From: Qipengyuania gaetbuli
Lineage (GTDB): Bacteria; Pseudomonadota; Alphaproteobacteria; Sphingomonadales; Sphingomonadaceae
Reading direction: 5' to 3'
Assembly (NCBI RefSeq): GCF_009827315.1
Contig: NZ_WTYF01000004.1
Location: 1,922,001 to 1,986,000, forward strand
DNA: 64,000 nt
Positions 56,170 through 64,000 of this stretch are shown piece after piece; positions within the stretch are counted from its first letter, which is position 1; each line of letters begins with the position of its first letter. The position numbers and the translations under genes are program-made. Under the pieces are notes generated by a model. That model made no database searches. It saw nothing but the letters and a program-made list of their open reading frames with translations, and had not been told where the DNA came from.

Positions 56170-56914
56170 CCGGCTGGTCGTTCCGGCACCCGACCCCGAG
56201 CGGGTCGGGTGGCTGCGGACATGGACCTATGCCCATCGCGGCCTTCACGGGCCGGGCCGGATAGAAAACGGGCCGAGCGCCTTCCGCGCCGCGGTGGAAG
56301 CGGGCCTCGGGCTCGAATGCGATATCCAGCGCAGCGCCGACGACTGGCCGATGGTCTTCCATGACTGGGATTTCGCCCGGCTGGTCGGGCGACCGGAGAA
56401 GACGGAAGCGCTGACCCGCGAAGAATGGCGCGAGCTGGCCTATCTCGAAAGCGAGGACCGGCCGATGGACCTGCCCGAGCTGCTGGCGATGGTCGCGGGC
56501 CGGGTGCCGCTGCTGATCGAGATCAAGTCGCGGCGCGGCTATGATGTCGAGCTAACCTGTCGGCGGGTGGCCGATGCGCTGGAAGGCTATGCCGGACTCC
56601 ACGGTGTGATGAGCTTCGATCCGCGCGTCTCGCGCTGGTTCGCCAGGCATAACCCGCAAACGGTGCGCGGCCTCGTCATGCGCGAGGACGAGCGCGGTTA
56701 CACCCAGTCGGCGGCCAGTCGCCATCTCGCGCTGTGGGCGGCGCGCCCCGAATTCATCGCCTACCACGTCGCAGCCTTGCCGAACCCGATGGTCGCGGCA
56801 CTGAAGGCGCGCGGGATGCCGGTCCTCACCTGGACAGTGAACTCGCCCGAGAGCCGCGCGGTCGGCCAAGCCCATGCCGATGCCCTGATCGCGGAAGGAG
56901 CGGGGCTGGCGTGA
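56141..56914 (+). CDS. Glycerophosphodiester phosphodiesterase family protein
   Basis: This 257-residue hydrolase has the catalytic histidine/arginine HRG at 32-34 (AHRGLHG), E59 and D61 (LECDIQ) and HD at 74-75 (VFHDWDF), a normal GDPD metal site. It would cleave glycerophosphodiesters to glycerol-3-phosphate. ATG 56141 with GAGG upstream makes a 29-bp overlap with the RidA gene. Its stop overlaps the next gene by 4 bp (GTGA). No signal peptide, so it is cytoplasmic. Confidence 0.9.
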   Translation: MRLSPFALIDRLVVPAPDPERVGWLRTWTYAHRGLHGPGRIENGPSAFRAAVEAGLGLECDIQRSADDWPMVFHDWDFARLVGRPEKTEALTREEWRELAYLESEDRPMDLPELLAMVAGRVPLLIEIKSRRGYDVELTCRRVADALEGYAGLHGVMSFDPRVSRWFARHNPQTVRGLVMREDERGYTQSAASRHLALWAARPEFIAYHVAALPNPMVAALKARGMPVLTWTVNSPESRAVGQAHADALIAEGAGLA

Positions 56915-58047
56915 GCGAGGGCGACCTGGCGGCAAGGGTGGCGGGATCGGTCGGCGCGATCGACCGCGATGCCTGGAACGCGCTCGCCGGTGACAATCCT
57001 TTCGTATCGCACGAATTCCTCACCGCGCTGGAGGATTCGGGCAGTGTCGGACCCGGTACCGGCTGGCAGAGCGCGCCGCTGGTCATATCCTCGGCGGGCG
57101 GCCCGCCGCTCGCTGCCATGCCTGCCTATCTGAAGAGCCATAGCCAGGGCGAATATGTCTTCGACCATGCCTGGGGCGATGCCTACGAGCGGGCAGGGGG
57201 GCAGTATTACCCCAAGCTCCAGATTGCCGCGCCCTTCACGCCGGCGACGGGCCCGCGCCTGCTGCTGTCGGACGAGAGCCTTGCCGCACCCATGCTGAAA
57301 GCAGCCGAGCAATTGTGCCTGCAGAACGGCTTTTCGAGCGCGCATGCGACCTTCATCGAACCGGCGCAGGTCGCCCTGTTCGAAAAGGCCGGCTGGCTGG
57401 TCCGCAAGGACCTGCAGTTCCACTGGCACAATCGCGGGTTTGCAGGATTCGACGATTTCCTCGCCACGCTCACCTCGCGCAAGCGCAAGGATTTGCGCAA
57501 GGAGCGGGCAGCGGCGCAGGAAGGGCTGGAAATCGTGAAGCTGCGGGGCGAGGATATCCGGCCCGAACACTGGGACGCCTTCTGGGTCTTCTACCAGGAC
57601 ACCGGCGCGCGCAAATGGGGCCGGCCCTATTTGACGCGGGAGGCCTTCGACCTGTTCCACAAGCGGATGGGCGAGAAGCTGCTGCTCGTCCTTGCGCTGG
57701 AAGACGGGCTGCCGATTGCCGGCGCGCTCAGTTTCATCGGGGGGGATGCGCTCTACGGGCGCTACTGGGGCTGCACGAAGGACGTGCGTTTCCTGCATTT
57801 CGAGCTGTGCTATTACCAGGCCATCGATGTCGCCATCGAACTCGGCCTCGACCGGGTCGAAGCCGGAGCGCAGGGCGGGCACAAGCTGGCCCGCGGATAT
57901 GAACCTGTCGAAACGGTATCGGCGCACTGGATCGCCGATCCGGGTTTTCGCGAGGCAGTGGCCGATTTCCTGACACGCGAACGCGCCGGAGTGGCGGCCG
58001 ATCGCAACTACCTCGCGCGCCGCACCCCTTTCAGGCGCGGCGGGTAG
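56911..58047 (+). CDS. COG3146/DUF482 GNAT-like protein
   Basis: This 378-residue protein of the GNAT superfamily belongs to a family annotated as peptidoglycan-related (COG3146). The segment KRKDLRKERAAAQEGLEI near 190-207 and the CoA-like part GRYWGCTKDVRFLHFELCYYQ near 286-306 are typical. It starts at GTG 56911 in a four-base overlap with GDPD. The precise substrate is unknown. It is the last gene of the coupled operon. Confidence 0.85.
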   Translation: MSEGDLAARVAGSVGAIDRDAWNALAGDNPFVSHEFLTALEDSGSVGPGTGWQSAPLVISSAGGPPLAAMPAYLKSHSQGEYVFDHAWGDAYERAGGQYYPKLQIAAPFTPATGPRLLLSDESLAAPMLKAAEQLCLQNGFSSAHATFIEPAQVALFEKAGWLVRKDLQFHWHNRGFAGFDDFLATLTSRKRKDLRKERAAAQEGLEIVKLRGEDIRPEHWDAFWVFYQDTGARKWGRPYLTREAFDLFHKRMGEKLLLVLALEDGLPIAGALSFIGGDALYGRYWGCTKDVRFLHFELCYYQAIDVAIELGLDRVEAGAQGGHKLARGYEPVETVSAHWIADPGFREAVADFLTRERAGVAADRNYLARRTPFRRGG

Positions 58048-58050
58048 GGG

Positions 58051-58383
58051 TCAGGCGACGCGGCGTTCGCCTTCGCACAGCCACTGGCGAGCACGACGCT
58101 GGGCTTCGGAAATTTCGCGGGCGGTCATTTCGTCCGAAATATCGGCGCGGCACCAGGCAGCTTCCTCGTGACCCTTGGATGCGGCGATGTTGAACCACTT
58201 GTGCGCCTCGATCATGTCGCAGGCCACGCCGTGGCTGCCGGTCGAGAAGGCAACGCCCAGGTCGTAGAGCGCGTCGATGCTACCCTTGGCAAAGGCACCC
58301 AGATATTCCGCGATGGTCGCTTCGCCTTCACCGGTCTGGTCGATGCGGCCGGCGCCCCCTTCGATGCTCGTCAGTACGGTCAT
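58051..58383 (-). CDS. Sel1-like repeat protein
   Basis: This 110-residue protein has one or two Sel1-type repeats: the pattern DALYDLGVAFSTGSHGVACD and then AHKWFNIAASKGHEEAAWCRADI. Such repeats form alpha solenoids for protein contacts. No signal peptide is evident. It is convergent with the COG3146 gene, separated by 3 bp. Function is unknown. Confidence 0.8.
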   Translation of the reverse strand: MTVLTSIEGGAGRIDQTGEGEATIAEYLGAFAKGSIDALYDLGVAFSTGSHGVACDMIEAHKWFNIAASKGHEEAAWCRADISDEMTAREISEAQRRARQWLCEGERRVA

Positions 58384-58530
58384 TTCGAACTTCCCCCATT
58401 GGCCCGGCCCCCCGCCGGGTGAGGACAGTCCTCGCCTGTTATGGTCAATAAAAGGTTAACGCGGTTTTCGTTACCTCGCCGCCAATGCGGTCCATTTGTC
58501 ACAGGTCGGTGAAAGGATTGGGATTGCGCC

Positions 58531-58559
58531 TTGTGCCGGAAAGTCGTGCGACCTATAGG
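58531..58559 (+). promoter_or_regulatory. Candidate sigma-70 promoter of dksA
   Basis: TTGTGC (58531-58536) and TATAGG (58554-58559) are separated by 17 bp, about 95 bp before the dksA ATG. It is a consensus match only. Confidence 0.35.
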
Positions 58560-58653
58560 CCGCGCCATCGAACAGGCGGCGAGGTACCGGAAAGATCCGG
58601 ACCAGCAGGGCGACGCGGCATCCGTTCCGATGGGTAGAAGGATTACGAGGTCA

Positions 58654-59112
58654 ATGGCCACTTCGGCTTCGAGTGTTTCCGACAAGCTCGCCAAGGCAAA
58701 GGCGGCTGTCGCTCCGGACTATGTTCCGTCCGACGACGAAGAATATATGAGCGACCAGCAGCTCGATTACTTCCGTATGCTCCTGCTCGACTGGAAGAAG
58801 TCGATCCACGACGCGGCCGGTCTCACTCTCCAGCACCTGCAGGACGGCCCGATCCGCGAACCCGATCTCAACGACCGCGCATCGTCGGAAACCGACTGGG
58901 GCATCGAACTGCGCACCCGCGACCGCCAGCGCAAGCTCATCGCCAAGATCGACGCTGCGCTGCGCCGCATCGACCAGGGCGAATACGGCTATTGCGAGGT
59001 CACCGGCGATCCGATCGGCCTGCGCCGTCTCATCGCCCGTCCGGTGGCAACGATGACTGTCGAGGCGCAGACCGCGCACGAACGCAAGGAAAAGATCTCG
59101 CGCGACGATTGA
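58654..59112 (+). CDS. dksA: RNA polymerase-binding transcription factor DksA
   Basis: This 152-residue protein binds the secondary channel of RNA polymerase and works with ppGpp. The acidic coiled-coil tip motif is present as D71, D74 and A76. In the zinc-finger region only C114 remains of the four usual cysteines: T117, T135 and A138 replace the others, as in other alphaproteobacteria. ATG 58654 follows ACGAGG. It is a single gene followed by a PilZ gene. Confidence 0.92.
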   Translation: MATSASSVSDKLAKAKAAVAPDYVPSDDEEYMSDQQLDYFRMLLLDWKKSIHDAAGLTLQHLQDGPIREPDLNDRASSETDWGIELRTRDRQRKLIAKIDAALRRIDQGEYGYCEVTGDPIGLRRLIARPVATMTVEAQTAHERKEKISRDD

Positions 59113-59229
59113 TTTCCCTCGGAAATCTTGCTGCGCGGGTAACCATTTCTTCATCGGTAAATCGCTAGTTTCGGCGGCAGCGCACCCGGTTTTCGGGTCG
59201 GCGCGCAAAGCTGTTCGGAGCCCACTCCC

Positions 59230-59595
59230 TTGTCGATGATAGACACGCGAAACCTGAACCGTGACAGTCTCTTCCTGACTGCAACCCTGCACGCCGGTCC
59301 GGCTGGCGAGGCGGTCAGGGTCAAGGTGCGCAATTTGTCGGACGGCGGCATGATGGCGGAAGGGCTGCTGCCCCTGTCCCGCGGGGACCGCGTTACGGTC
59401 GAACTGCGCAACACCAAGCCGGTGCGCGGCGTCGTCGCGTGGACGCAGGGCAACCGCTTCGGCATCGCCTTCGAGGAAGAGATCGACGCCAAGGCCGCCC
59501 GTGCGGTGATGGCCGTCTCGGAAAGTGTCGCGCCGCGCCATACGCGGCCGATCGGCTTTTACCAGCGCGACCCTTCGCAGCTCCGCAAGCTCTGA
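59230..59595 (+). CDS. PilZ domain protein
   Basis: This 121-residue protein has a PilZ domain, with a degenerate R-x3-R (NRDSLF region) and the NLSDGGMMAEG motif near 36-46 that usually binds c-di-GMP (D/NxSxxG). It may sense c-di-GMP, but the missing basic pair leaves this uncertain. TTG 59230 has GGAG at the best spacing; ATG 59236 is the alternative. It lies 40 bp before the peptide-binding lipoprotein gene. Confidence 0.82.
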   Translation: MSMIDTRNLNRDSLFLTATLHAGPAGEAVRVKVRNLSDGGMMAEGLLPLSRGDRVTVELRNTKPVRGVVAWTQGNRFGIAFEEEIDAKAARAVMAVSESVAPRHTRPIGFYQRDPSQLRKL

Positions 59596-59634
59596 TTGCC
59601 TTGCACGACGGCGGTGCGCTGCTAACCCAGCGCA

Positions 59635-61092
59635 ATGCGCCGCGTCGTTCTCACCCTTGCCGTGCTGGTCCTTGCCGCCTGTTCGGGGCGCGAGGATGAC
59701 GGTGTGCTCGACGTCGCTTTCATCGGACAACCCGAAGATGCTTTCGAGCAAGGCCTGCGCATCGGTCCGGCCGCACAGCTGGTACGGGCTTCGACCCAGC
59801 AGGGCCTCGTCCGGTTGAATGCCGCCGGCGAGGTTGTTCCCGGGATCGCCGAACGCTGGATCGTCACCGATGACGGCGAAAGCTACATCTTCCGGATTAC
59901 TGAATTCGACCTGCCGAATGGCGAGCGCCTGACGGCAGCCACGGTACGCGATTCGCTGCGGCGAACGATCGCGCGGCTGGATGGCACCAGTCTCGGCCTC
60001 GACCTGCAGAAGGTCGCCGAGATCAGGGCCATGACCGGGCGCGTGGTGGAAATCCGCCTGAAGAGCCCCATGCCCGGCCTGCTGCAGGTGCTGGCCCAGC
60101 CGGAACTCGGCATTTCGGCAGAAGCGGCCCGAACCGGCCCGATGAGCGCGGCGCGCGACGGCGATGCCTGGCTGCTCGAAGCGATGGCGCCCGAATTGCG
60201 CGGCCAGCCCTCGCAGCCCGAGTGGGGCGAAGGAATGCGCGCGATCCGCTTCCAGACCGTGCCTGCCGAACAGGCGGCACAAGGCTTCCAGCAGAACCGC
60301 TACGACCTCATCCTTGGCGGGCGGATACAGGACCTCCCGCGCGCCTCGACGAGCACGTTTTCGCGCGCGACGGTGAGGCTCGATTCGGCGATCGGTTTGT
60401 TCGGCCTCGACGTCAGGCAGCAGCGCGGCTTCCTTGCGGATGCGGCGAACCGGGAAGCGATTGCCTTGGCCATCGACCGCAATGCCATCGCCAGCGCGCT
60501 CGGCATCGGCGGCTGGAGCGCTTCTGCACGGATCGTCCCGGCGGACCTGCCCGGCGTTGCTCCCTCGCCGGACCGCTGGGAAGGCCTGTCGCTCGACCAG
60601 CGCAGGACGCGCGCGGCACAGCGGGCAGCCGGCTGGCGCGCCTCGAACGGCAGCGCGCCGAGCGTCTCCCTCGCACTACCCGAAGGGCCCGGTTCGGACC
60701 TCTTGTTCGCCAGCCTTGCCAAGGATCTCTTGGCGGTCGGGATCGTGCTCGAACGCGCCGCTGCTGAATCGCGTGCCGACATGGTCCTGCGCGACCGCGT
60801 TGCGCGCTATGCGGGGCCGCGCTGGTTCCTCAACCAGTTCAATTGTAGCATCTCGCCGCGCATCTGTTCCGAAGATGTCGATTTTCTTGTCTCGCTCGCC
60901 ACCGACGCCGCCAATGCCGAGGAGGAAGCCTCCTATTTGCTCGAGGCCGAGAGCACGCTGGCGGCGACGAACCTCTACATCCCGCTCGGCGCGCCGATCC
61001 GCTGGACCCAGACCCGTTCGGAAGTCGAAGGCTTTTCGGAGAACCCCTGGGGCTTCCATCCCTTGTTCCCGCTGACCCTCGCGCCCATCTAA
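59635..61092 (+). CDS. ABC transporter substrate-binding protein, family 5, orphan
   Basis: This 485-residue lipoprotein (lipobox LAACS, cysteine 16) is of the peptide/nickel-binding SBP family 5, with the segments GLVRLNAAGEVVPGIAERWIVTDDGESYIFRI near 57-88 and AANREAIALAIDRNAIASALG near 270-290. No permease or ATPase gene is nearby. It could serve a distant transporter or act alone as a binding or chaperone protein. It is followed 5 bp later by a DUF4112 gene. Confidence 0.85.
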   Translation: MRRVVLTLAVLVLAACSGREDDGVLDVAFIGQPEDAFEQGLRIGPAAQLVRASTQQGLVRLNAAGEVVPGIAERWIVTDDGESYIFRITEFDLPNGERLTAATVRDSLRRTIARLDGTSLGLDLQKVAEIRAMTGRVVEIRLKSPMPGLLQVLAQPELGISAEAARTGPMSAARDGDAWLLEAMAPELRGQPSQPEWGEGMRAIRFQTVPAEQAAQGFQQNRYDLILGGRIQDLPRASTSTFSRATVRLDSAIGLFGLDVRQQRGFLADAANREAIALAIDRNAIASALGIGGWSASARIVPADLPGVAPSPDRWEGLSLDQRRTRAAQRAAGWRASNGSAPSVSLALPEGPGSDLLFASLAKDLLAVGIVLERAAAESRADMVLRDRVARYAGPRWFLNQFNCSISPRICSEDVDFLVSLATDAANAEEEASYLLEAESTLAATNLYIPLGAPIRWTQTRSEVEGFSENPWGFHPLFPLTLAPI

Positions 61093-61097
61093 AGGGC

Positions 61098-61568
61098 ATG
61101 GACGACAATCGCCTGACCCCGATCGATATCTATTCCGGTCGCGAGGAGCCCCGTGCCGACCGCGCTTCTGCGCAGGCATTCGGCATCGAACTGCCCATGG
61201 GCAACGACCCCCAATCCATCCGCCGCCGGGTGGAAGCGCTGGAGATGATCCTCGAGCGCAGCATGGTCATCCCGGGCACGAACTACCGGATCGGGCTCGA
61301 CACGATCATCGGCCTCGTGCCGGTGCTGGGCGACATCATTACTGCCGCCATGGGCAGCTATATCGTGTGGGAAGCGCGCAACCTCGGCATTCCGAAGTGG
61401 AAGCTGTGGCACATGATGGGCCGCATCGGCTTCGATACGGCAGTGGGCGCCGTGCCGCTGCTGGGCGATGCGTTCGACGTGCTCTACCGGTCGAACACCA
61501 AGAACCTGAAGACGATCAAGAAGCATCTTGACCGCCACCACCCCGAGACGCGCGTCATCGACCAGTAG
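61098..61568 (+). CDS. DUF4112 family membrane protein
   Basis: This 156-residue protein has the DUF4112 pattern IGLDTIIGLVPVLGDIITAAMGSYIV near 66-91 followed by GFDTAVGAVPLLGDAFDVLYRSN, two related hydrophobic hairpins. Function is unknown. It is 5 bp after the SBP gene, so the two are likely cotranscribed. Confidence 0.87.
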   Translation: MDDNRLTPIDIYSGREEPRADRASAQAFGIELPMGNDPQSIRRRVEALEMILERSMVIPGTNYRIGLDTIIGLVPVLGDIITAAMGSYIVWEARNLGIPKWKLWHMMGRIGFDTAVGAVPLLGDAFDVLYRSNTKNLKTIKKHLDRHHPETRVIDQ

Positions 61569-61630
61569 TTTTGCCTGCGTCGGGGGCGCGGCCATTGCGC
61601 GGCGGTTCCTGCGGCCATAAGGCTGCGCGC

Positions 61631-62422
61631 ATGACGCAGGACGTGACCTATTCCTCCTATCTCGATCTCGACCGCATTCTGGCGGCGCAGCACCCCTCGT
61701 CGGATGCGCATGACGAGATGCTGTTCATCATCGTCCACCAGGCGAGCGAGTTGTGGCTCAAGCTCTGCCTGCACGAATTGTTCGCCGCGCGCGACTGCAT
61801 TCGCGAGGACCGGCTGCGTCCGTCCTTCAAGATGCTCGCCCGCGTCGCCCGCGCACAGGGACAGCTGATCCAGAGCTGGGACGTGCTGAGCACGATGACG
61901 CCGCACGACTATTCGACGATCCGCCCGCACCTCGGCTCTTCCAGCGGGTTCCAGAGCGCGCAGTACCGGATGATGGAATTCCTCCTCGGCGGCCGGAAGC
62001 CGGCGATGGTGAGGATGCACGAGACCACGCCGGAGGTGGCGGGGCAGCTGCGCGCCGAGCTTGGTCGCAAGAGCATCTACGCCGAAACGGTCGCCCTGCT
62101 CGCGCGGCGCGGCTTCGCCATTCCTGCCGAGGTCCTGGAGCGCGATGTCTGGGAGCCGTGGACGCATTCGCCCGGGGTCGAGGCGGCGTGGGCCGAAATC
62201 TACCGCGACCCGAAGGCGCACTGGGACCTCTACGAGCTGGCGGAAAAGCTGGTCGATCTGGAGTATCACTTCCAGCGCTGGCGCTTCGGCCATTTGAAGA
62301 CCGTGGAACGGATCATCGGCTTCAAGACCGGCACCGGCGGTACGCCCGGCGTGCCCTACCTCGCCGGCGTCTTGCAGCAGGCCTTCTTCCCCGAGCTGCT
62401 GAGCGTGAGGACCGCGATATGA
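61631..62422 (+). CDS. kynA: Tryptophan 2,3-dioxygenase
   Basis: This 263-residue heme enzyme opens the tryptophan ring to N-formylkynurenine. The axial heme histidine is H221 in RFGHLKTVER; the substrate-binding region MTPHDYSTIRPHLG... near 96-109 is also conserved. The gene starts the kynABU operon, with kynB in 4-bp overlap. Its ATG has no strong RBS. Confidence 0.96.
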   Translation: MTQDVTYSSYLDLDRILAAQHPSSDAHDEMLFIIVHQASELWLKLCLHELFAARDCIREDRLRPSFKMLARVARAQGQLIQSWDVLSTMTPHDYSTIRPHLGSSSGFQSAQYRMMEFLLGGRKPAMVRMHETTPEVAGQLRAELGRKSIYAETVALLARRGFAIPAEVLERDVWEPWTHSPGVEAAWAEIYRDPKAHWDLYELAEKLVDLEYHFQRWRFGHLKTVERIIGFKTGTGGTPGVPYLAGVLQQAFFPELLSVRTAI

Positions 62423-63066
62423 GTTCCTGGCGCAGCTCGCGGCGGATCTGGGATATCAGCCAGGTGCTGCGCCCCGGACTGCCCGTCTGGCCGGGCGATA
62501 CCGCCTTCGGGTTCGAGCGCACATGGCGGATGGAGGACGGCTCGCCCGTCAATGTCGGCCGGATAGTCATGAGCACGCATTCGGGCACCCATGCCGACGC
62601 GCCGCTGCACTATGATGCCGCCGGATTGGACGCAGCCGGGATGGAACTCGATCCCTTCATCGGCGAATGCTTGGTGGTGGATGCACGCGGCGTTTCCGGA
62701 GAGATCGACGTCGCCGACCTGCCGCACCTCGGCAGCGCCGACAGGGTGCTGTTCCGCACTTGGGAAGCCTTCCCGCATGACGAATGGCGCAGCGACTGGA
62801 AGCCCATCGCTGCCGAGACGATCGAGTGGCTCGCGCTGCAGAGTGTGAAGCTGGTCGGTACCGACGCACCCAGTGTCGATCCGCAGGATTCCAAGACCAT
62901 GGATGCCCACAAGGCCGTGGCGAGAAACGACATGCGCATTCTCGAAGGTCTCGTGCTCGATGATGTCGCTGAGGGCCGCTACGAGCTTATTGCCCTGCCG
63001 CTCAAGGTGGGCGGCGGGGATGCCGGCCTCACCCGCGCAATCCTCAGGGAACTTCGCGATGCTTGA
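62419..63066 (+). CDS. kynB: Kynurenine formamidase (arylformamidase)
   Basis: This 215-residue cyclase-like metal enzyme hydrolyses N-formylkynurenine to kynurenine. The metal-binding motif HSGTHAD is at 54-60, followed by DAPLHY, with DSKTMDAHKA near 159. Its start overlaps kynA by 4 bp and its stop overlaps kynU by 8 bp. Confidence 0.96.
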   Translation: MSSWRSSRRIWDISQVLRPGLPVWPGDTAFGFERTWRMEDGSPVNVGRIVMSTHSGTHADAPLHYDAAGLDAAGMELDPFIGECLVVDARGVSGEIDVADLPHLGSADRVLFRTWEAFPHDEWRSDWKPIAAETIEWLALQSVKLVGTDAPSVDPQDSKTMDAHKAVARNDMRILEGLVLDDVAEGRYELIALPLKVGGGDAGLTRAILRELRDA

Positions 63067-64000
63067 GCGCGCACGCAGTCTCGACGCGGCGGACCCGCAG
63101 GCAAGTTTCCGCCACCGTTTCGACGTGCCCGAGGGCGTCATCTACCTCGACGGCAATTCCCTCGGTTGCCTGCCCAAGGCCACGCCGGCGCGTTTGGAAC
63201 AGGTCGTTCGGGGCGAGTGGGGGCGCGACCTCATCCGCAGCTGGAACAGCGCGGACTGGATTCACTTGCCGCAGCGCGTCGGGGCGAAGATCGCCCCGCT
63301 CATCGGCGCGCAGCCGCACGAGGTCATCGCCTGCGACAGCGTCTCGGTAAACCTCTACAAGCTCATCTCCGCCGCGCTTGCCATGCGGCCGGGGCGCAAG
63401 ACCGTGCTGAGCGAGCCGGGCAATTTCCCGACCGACGTCTACATGATCGAAGGCCTCGAAAAGCAGGGGTTGGCGCAGCGTAGGCTGGTCGCCCGCGAGG
63501 AATTGGCAGGGGCGCTCGACGATAATGTCGCGCTGCTCATGCTTACGCATGCGCATTACAAGACTGGCCAACTGTTCGACATGGAAGCGCTTACGCGCGC
63601 GGCGCATGAGGCAGGTGCGCTGGTGCTGTGGGACCTGTCGCATTCGGGCGGCGCGCTACCGGTGGACCTCACCGCCTGCGAGGCCGATTTCGCGGTCGGC
63701 TGCGGATACAAGTACCTGAACGGAGGTCCGGGAGCACCGGCCTATGCCTTCGTGGCTCAGCGGCATCACGAGGCCATCGCGCAGCCGCTGAGTGGCTGGA
63801 TGGGGCACGCGAAACCGTTCGAGTTCAGCGACGACTACACGCCTGCTGCAGGCGTCGATCGCCTGCTGTGCGGCACGCCCGGCATCCTTGGCCTCGCCGC
63901 GCTGGAAGTGGGCGTCGATCTCATCGCCGAAATCGGGGTGGAGCGGCTTTATGCCAAGTCGCAGAAGCTGTCGGAATTTTTCCGCCAATGCCTTTCCGAA
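63059..64000 (+). CDS. kynU: Kynureninase (partial, cut by window end)
   Basis: The first 314 residues are visible. It is a PLP enzyme that splits kynurenine to anthranilate and alanine. The Schiff-base lysine is K218 (CGYKYLNGGPG), with YLDGNSLGCLPK near 30-41. The ATG at 63059 overlaps kynB by 8 bp. With kynA and kynB it completes the conversion of tryptophan to anthranilate. The stop lies beyond the window. Confidence 0.96.
   Translation, partial: MLERARSLDAADPQASFRHRFDVPEGVIYLDGNSLGCLPKATPARLEQVVRGEWGRDLIRSWNSADWIHLPQRVGAKIAPLIGAQPHEVIACDSVSVNLYKLISAALAMRPGRKTVLSEPGNFPTDVYMIEGLEKQGLAQRRLVAREELAGALDDNVALLMLTHAHYKTGQLFDMEALTRAAHEAGALVLWDLSHSGGALPVDLTACEADFAVGCGYKYLNGGPGAPAYAFVAQRHHEAIAQPLSGWMGHAKPFEFSDDYTPAAGVDRLLCGTPGILGLAALEVGVDLIAEIGVERLYAKSQKLSEFFRQCLSE

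Overview
The window is a high-GC, densely coded piece of bacterial chromosome. It looks like an alphaproteobacterium of the order Sphingomonadales, most likely Erythrobacteraceae. That placement is inference from gene content: a serine palmitoyltransferase next to a dedicated acyl carrier protein (sphingolipid synthesis), a TonB operon with one ExbB and three ExbD proteins, DivK, a DksA with a degenerate zinc finger, and several AraC-like regulators of a type common in this order. No rRNA, tRNA, CRISPR array or intact insertion sequence was seen. Most of the window is ordinary core genome.

Layout. 0-6 kb: end of an unknown gene, a ligase-associated Lhr-type helicase, and a minus-strand tonB-exbB-exbD-exbD-exbD operon. 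6-11.6 kb: a secreted protein, thioesterase, homoserine dehydrogenase, a small secreted protein, class II fructose bisphosphatase and PRPP synthetase. 11.6-20 kb: two AraC-like genes on the minus strand, hisN, an outer membrane protein, an SDR, the rpmI-rplT ribosomal pair, then three tandem AraC-like paralogues. 19.7-28.5 kb: pheST with an SDR, a lipoprotein, prfC and a run of small enzymes. 28.5-33.9 kb: glnB/glnK-amtB behind a good sigma-54 promoter, a large TonB-dependent receptor and a GNAT.

33.9-40 kb: a minus-strand group (membrane protein, fatty-acid/sterol hydroxylase, GMC oxidoreductase, and a YkvA gene with no standard start codon), an M20 peptidase, a phosphatase-like protein and TerC. 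40-47 kb: a Gly/Arg-rich double cold-shock protein, argD-argF-hslO, queC and an MFS transporter. 47-50 kb: sodC, an OmpA-like porin with 25 consecutive prolines, then a roughly 1 kb gene-poor stretch with a broken phage-terminase-like gene. 50-54.3 kb: DedA-like protein, Crp/Fnr regulator, a second hydroxylase, osmC, spt and acp. 54.3-61.6 kb: divK, a translationally coupled five-gene operon (DUF3572, HAD, RidA, GDPD, COG3146), a Sel1 protein, dksA, PilZ, an orphan peptide-binding lipoprotein and DUF4112. 61.6-64 kb: the kynA-kynB-kynU operon, cut by the window end.

How the genes fit together. The TonB/ExbBD operon can energise the 919-residue TonB-dependent receptor. glnB-amtB is a nitrogen-control unit under RpoN. 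argD-argF gives arginine-pathway steps, and hom and hisN give amino-acid steps. kynABU converts tryptophan to anthranilate. spt-acp starts the sphingolipid backbone, with a hydroxylase candidate close by. The least explained parts are the five AraC-like genes, the 49-50 kb scar, the YkvA gene that seems to start at CTG, and the Gly/Arg-rich cold-shock protein.
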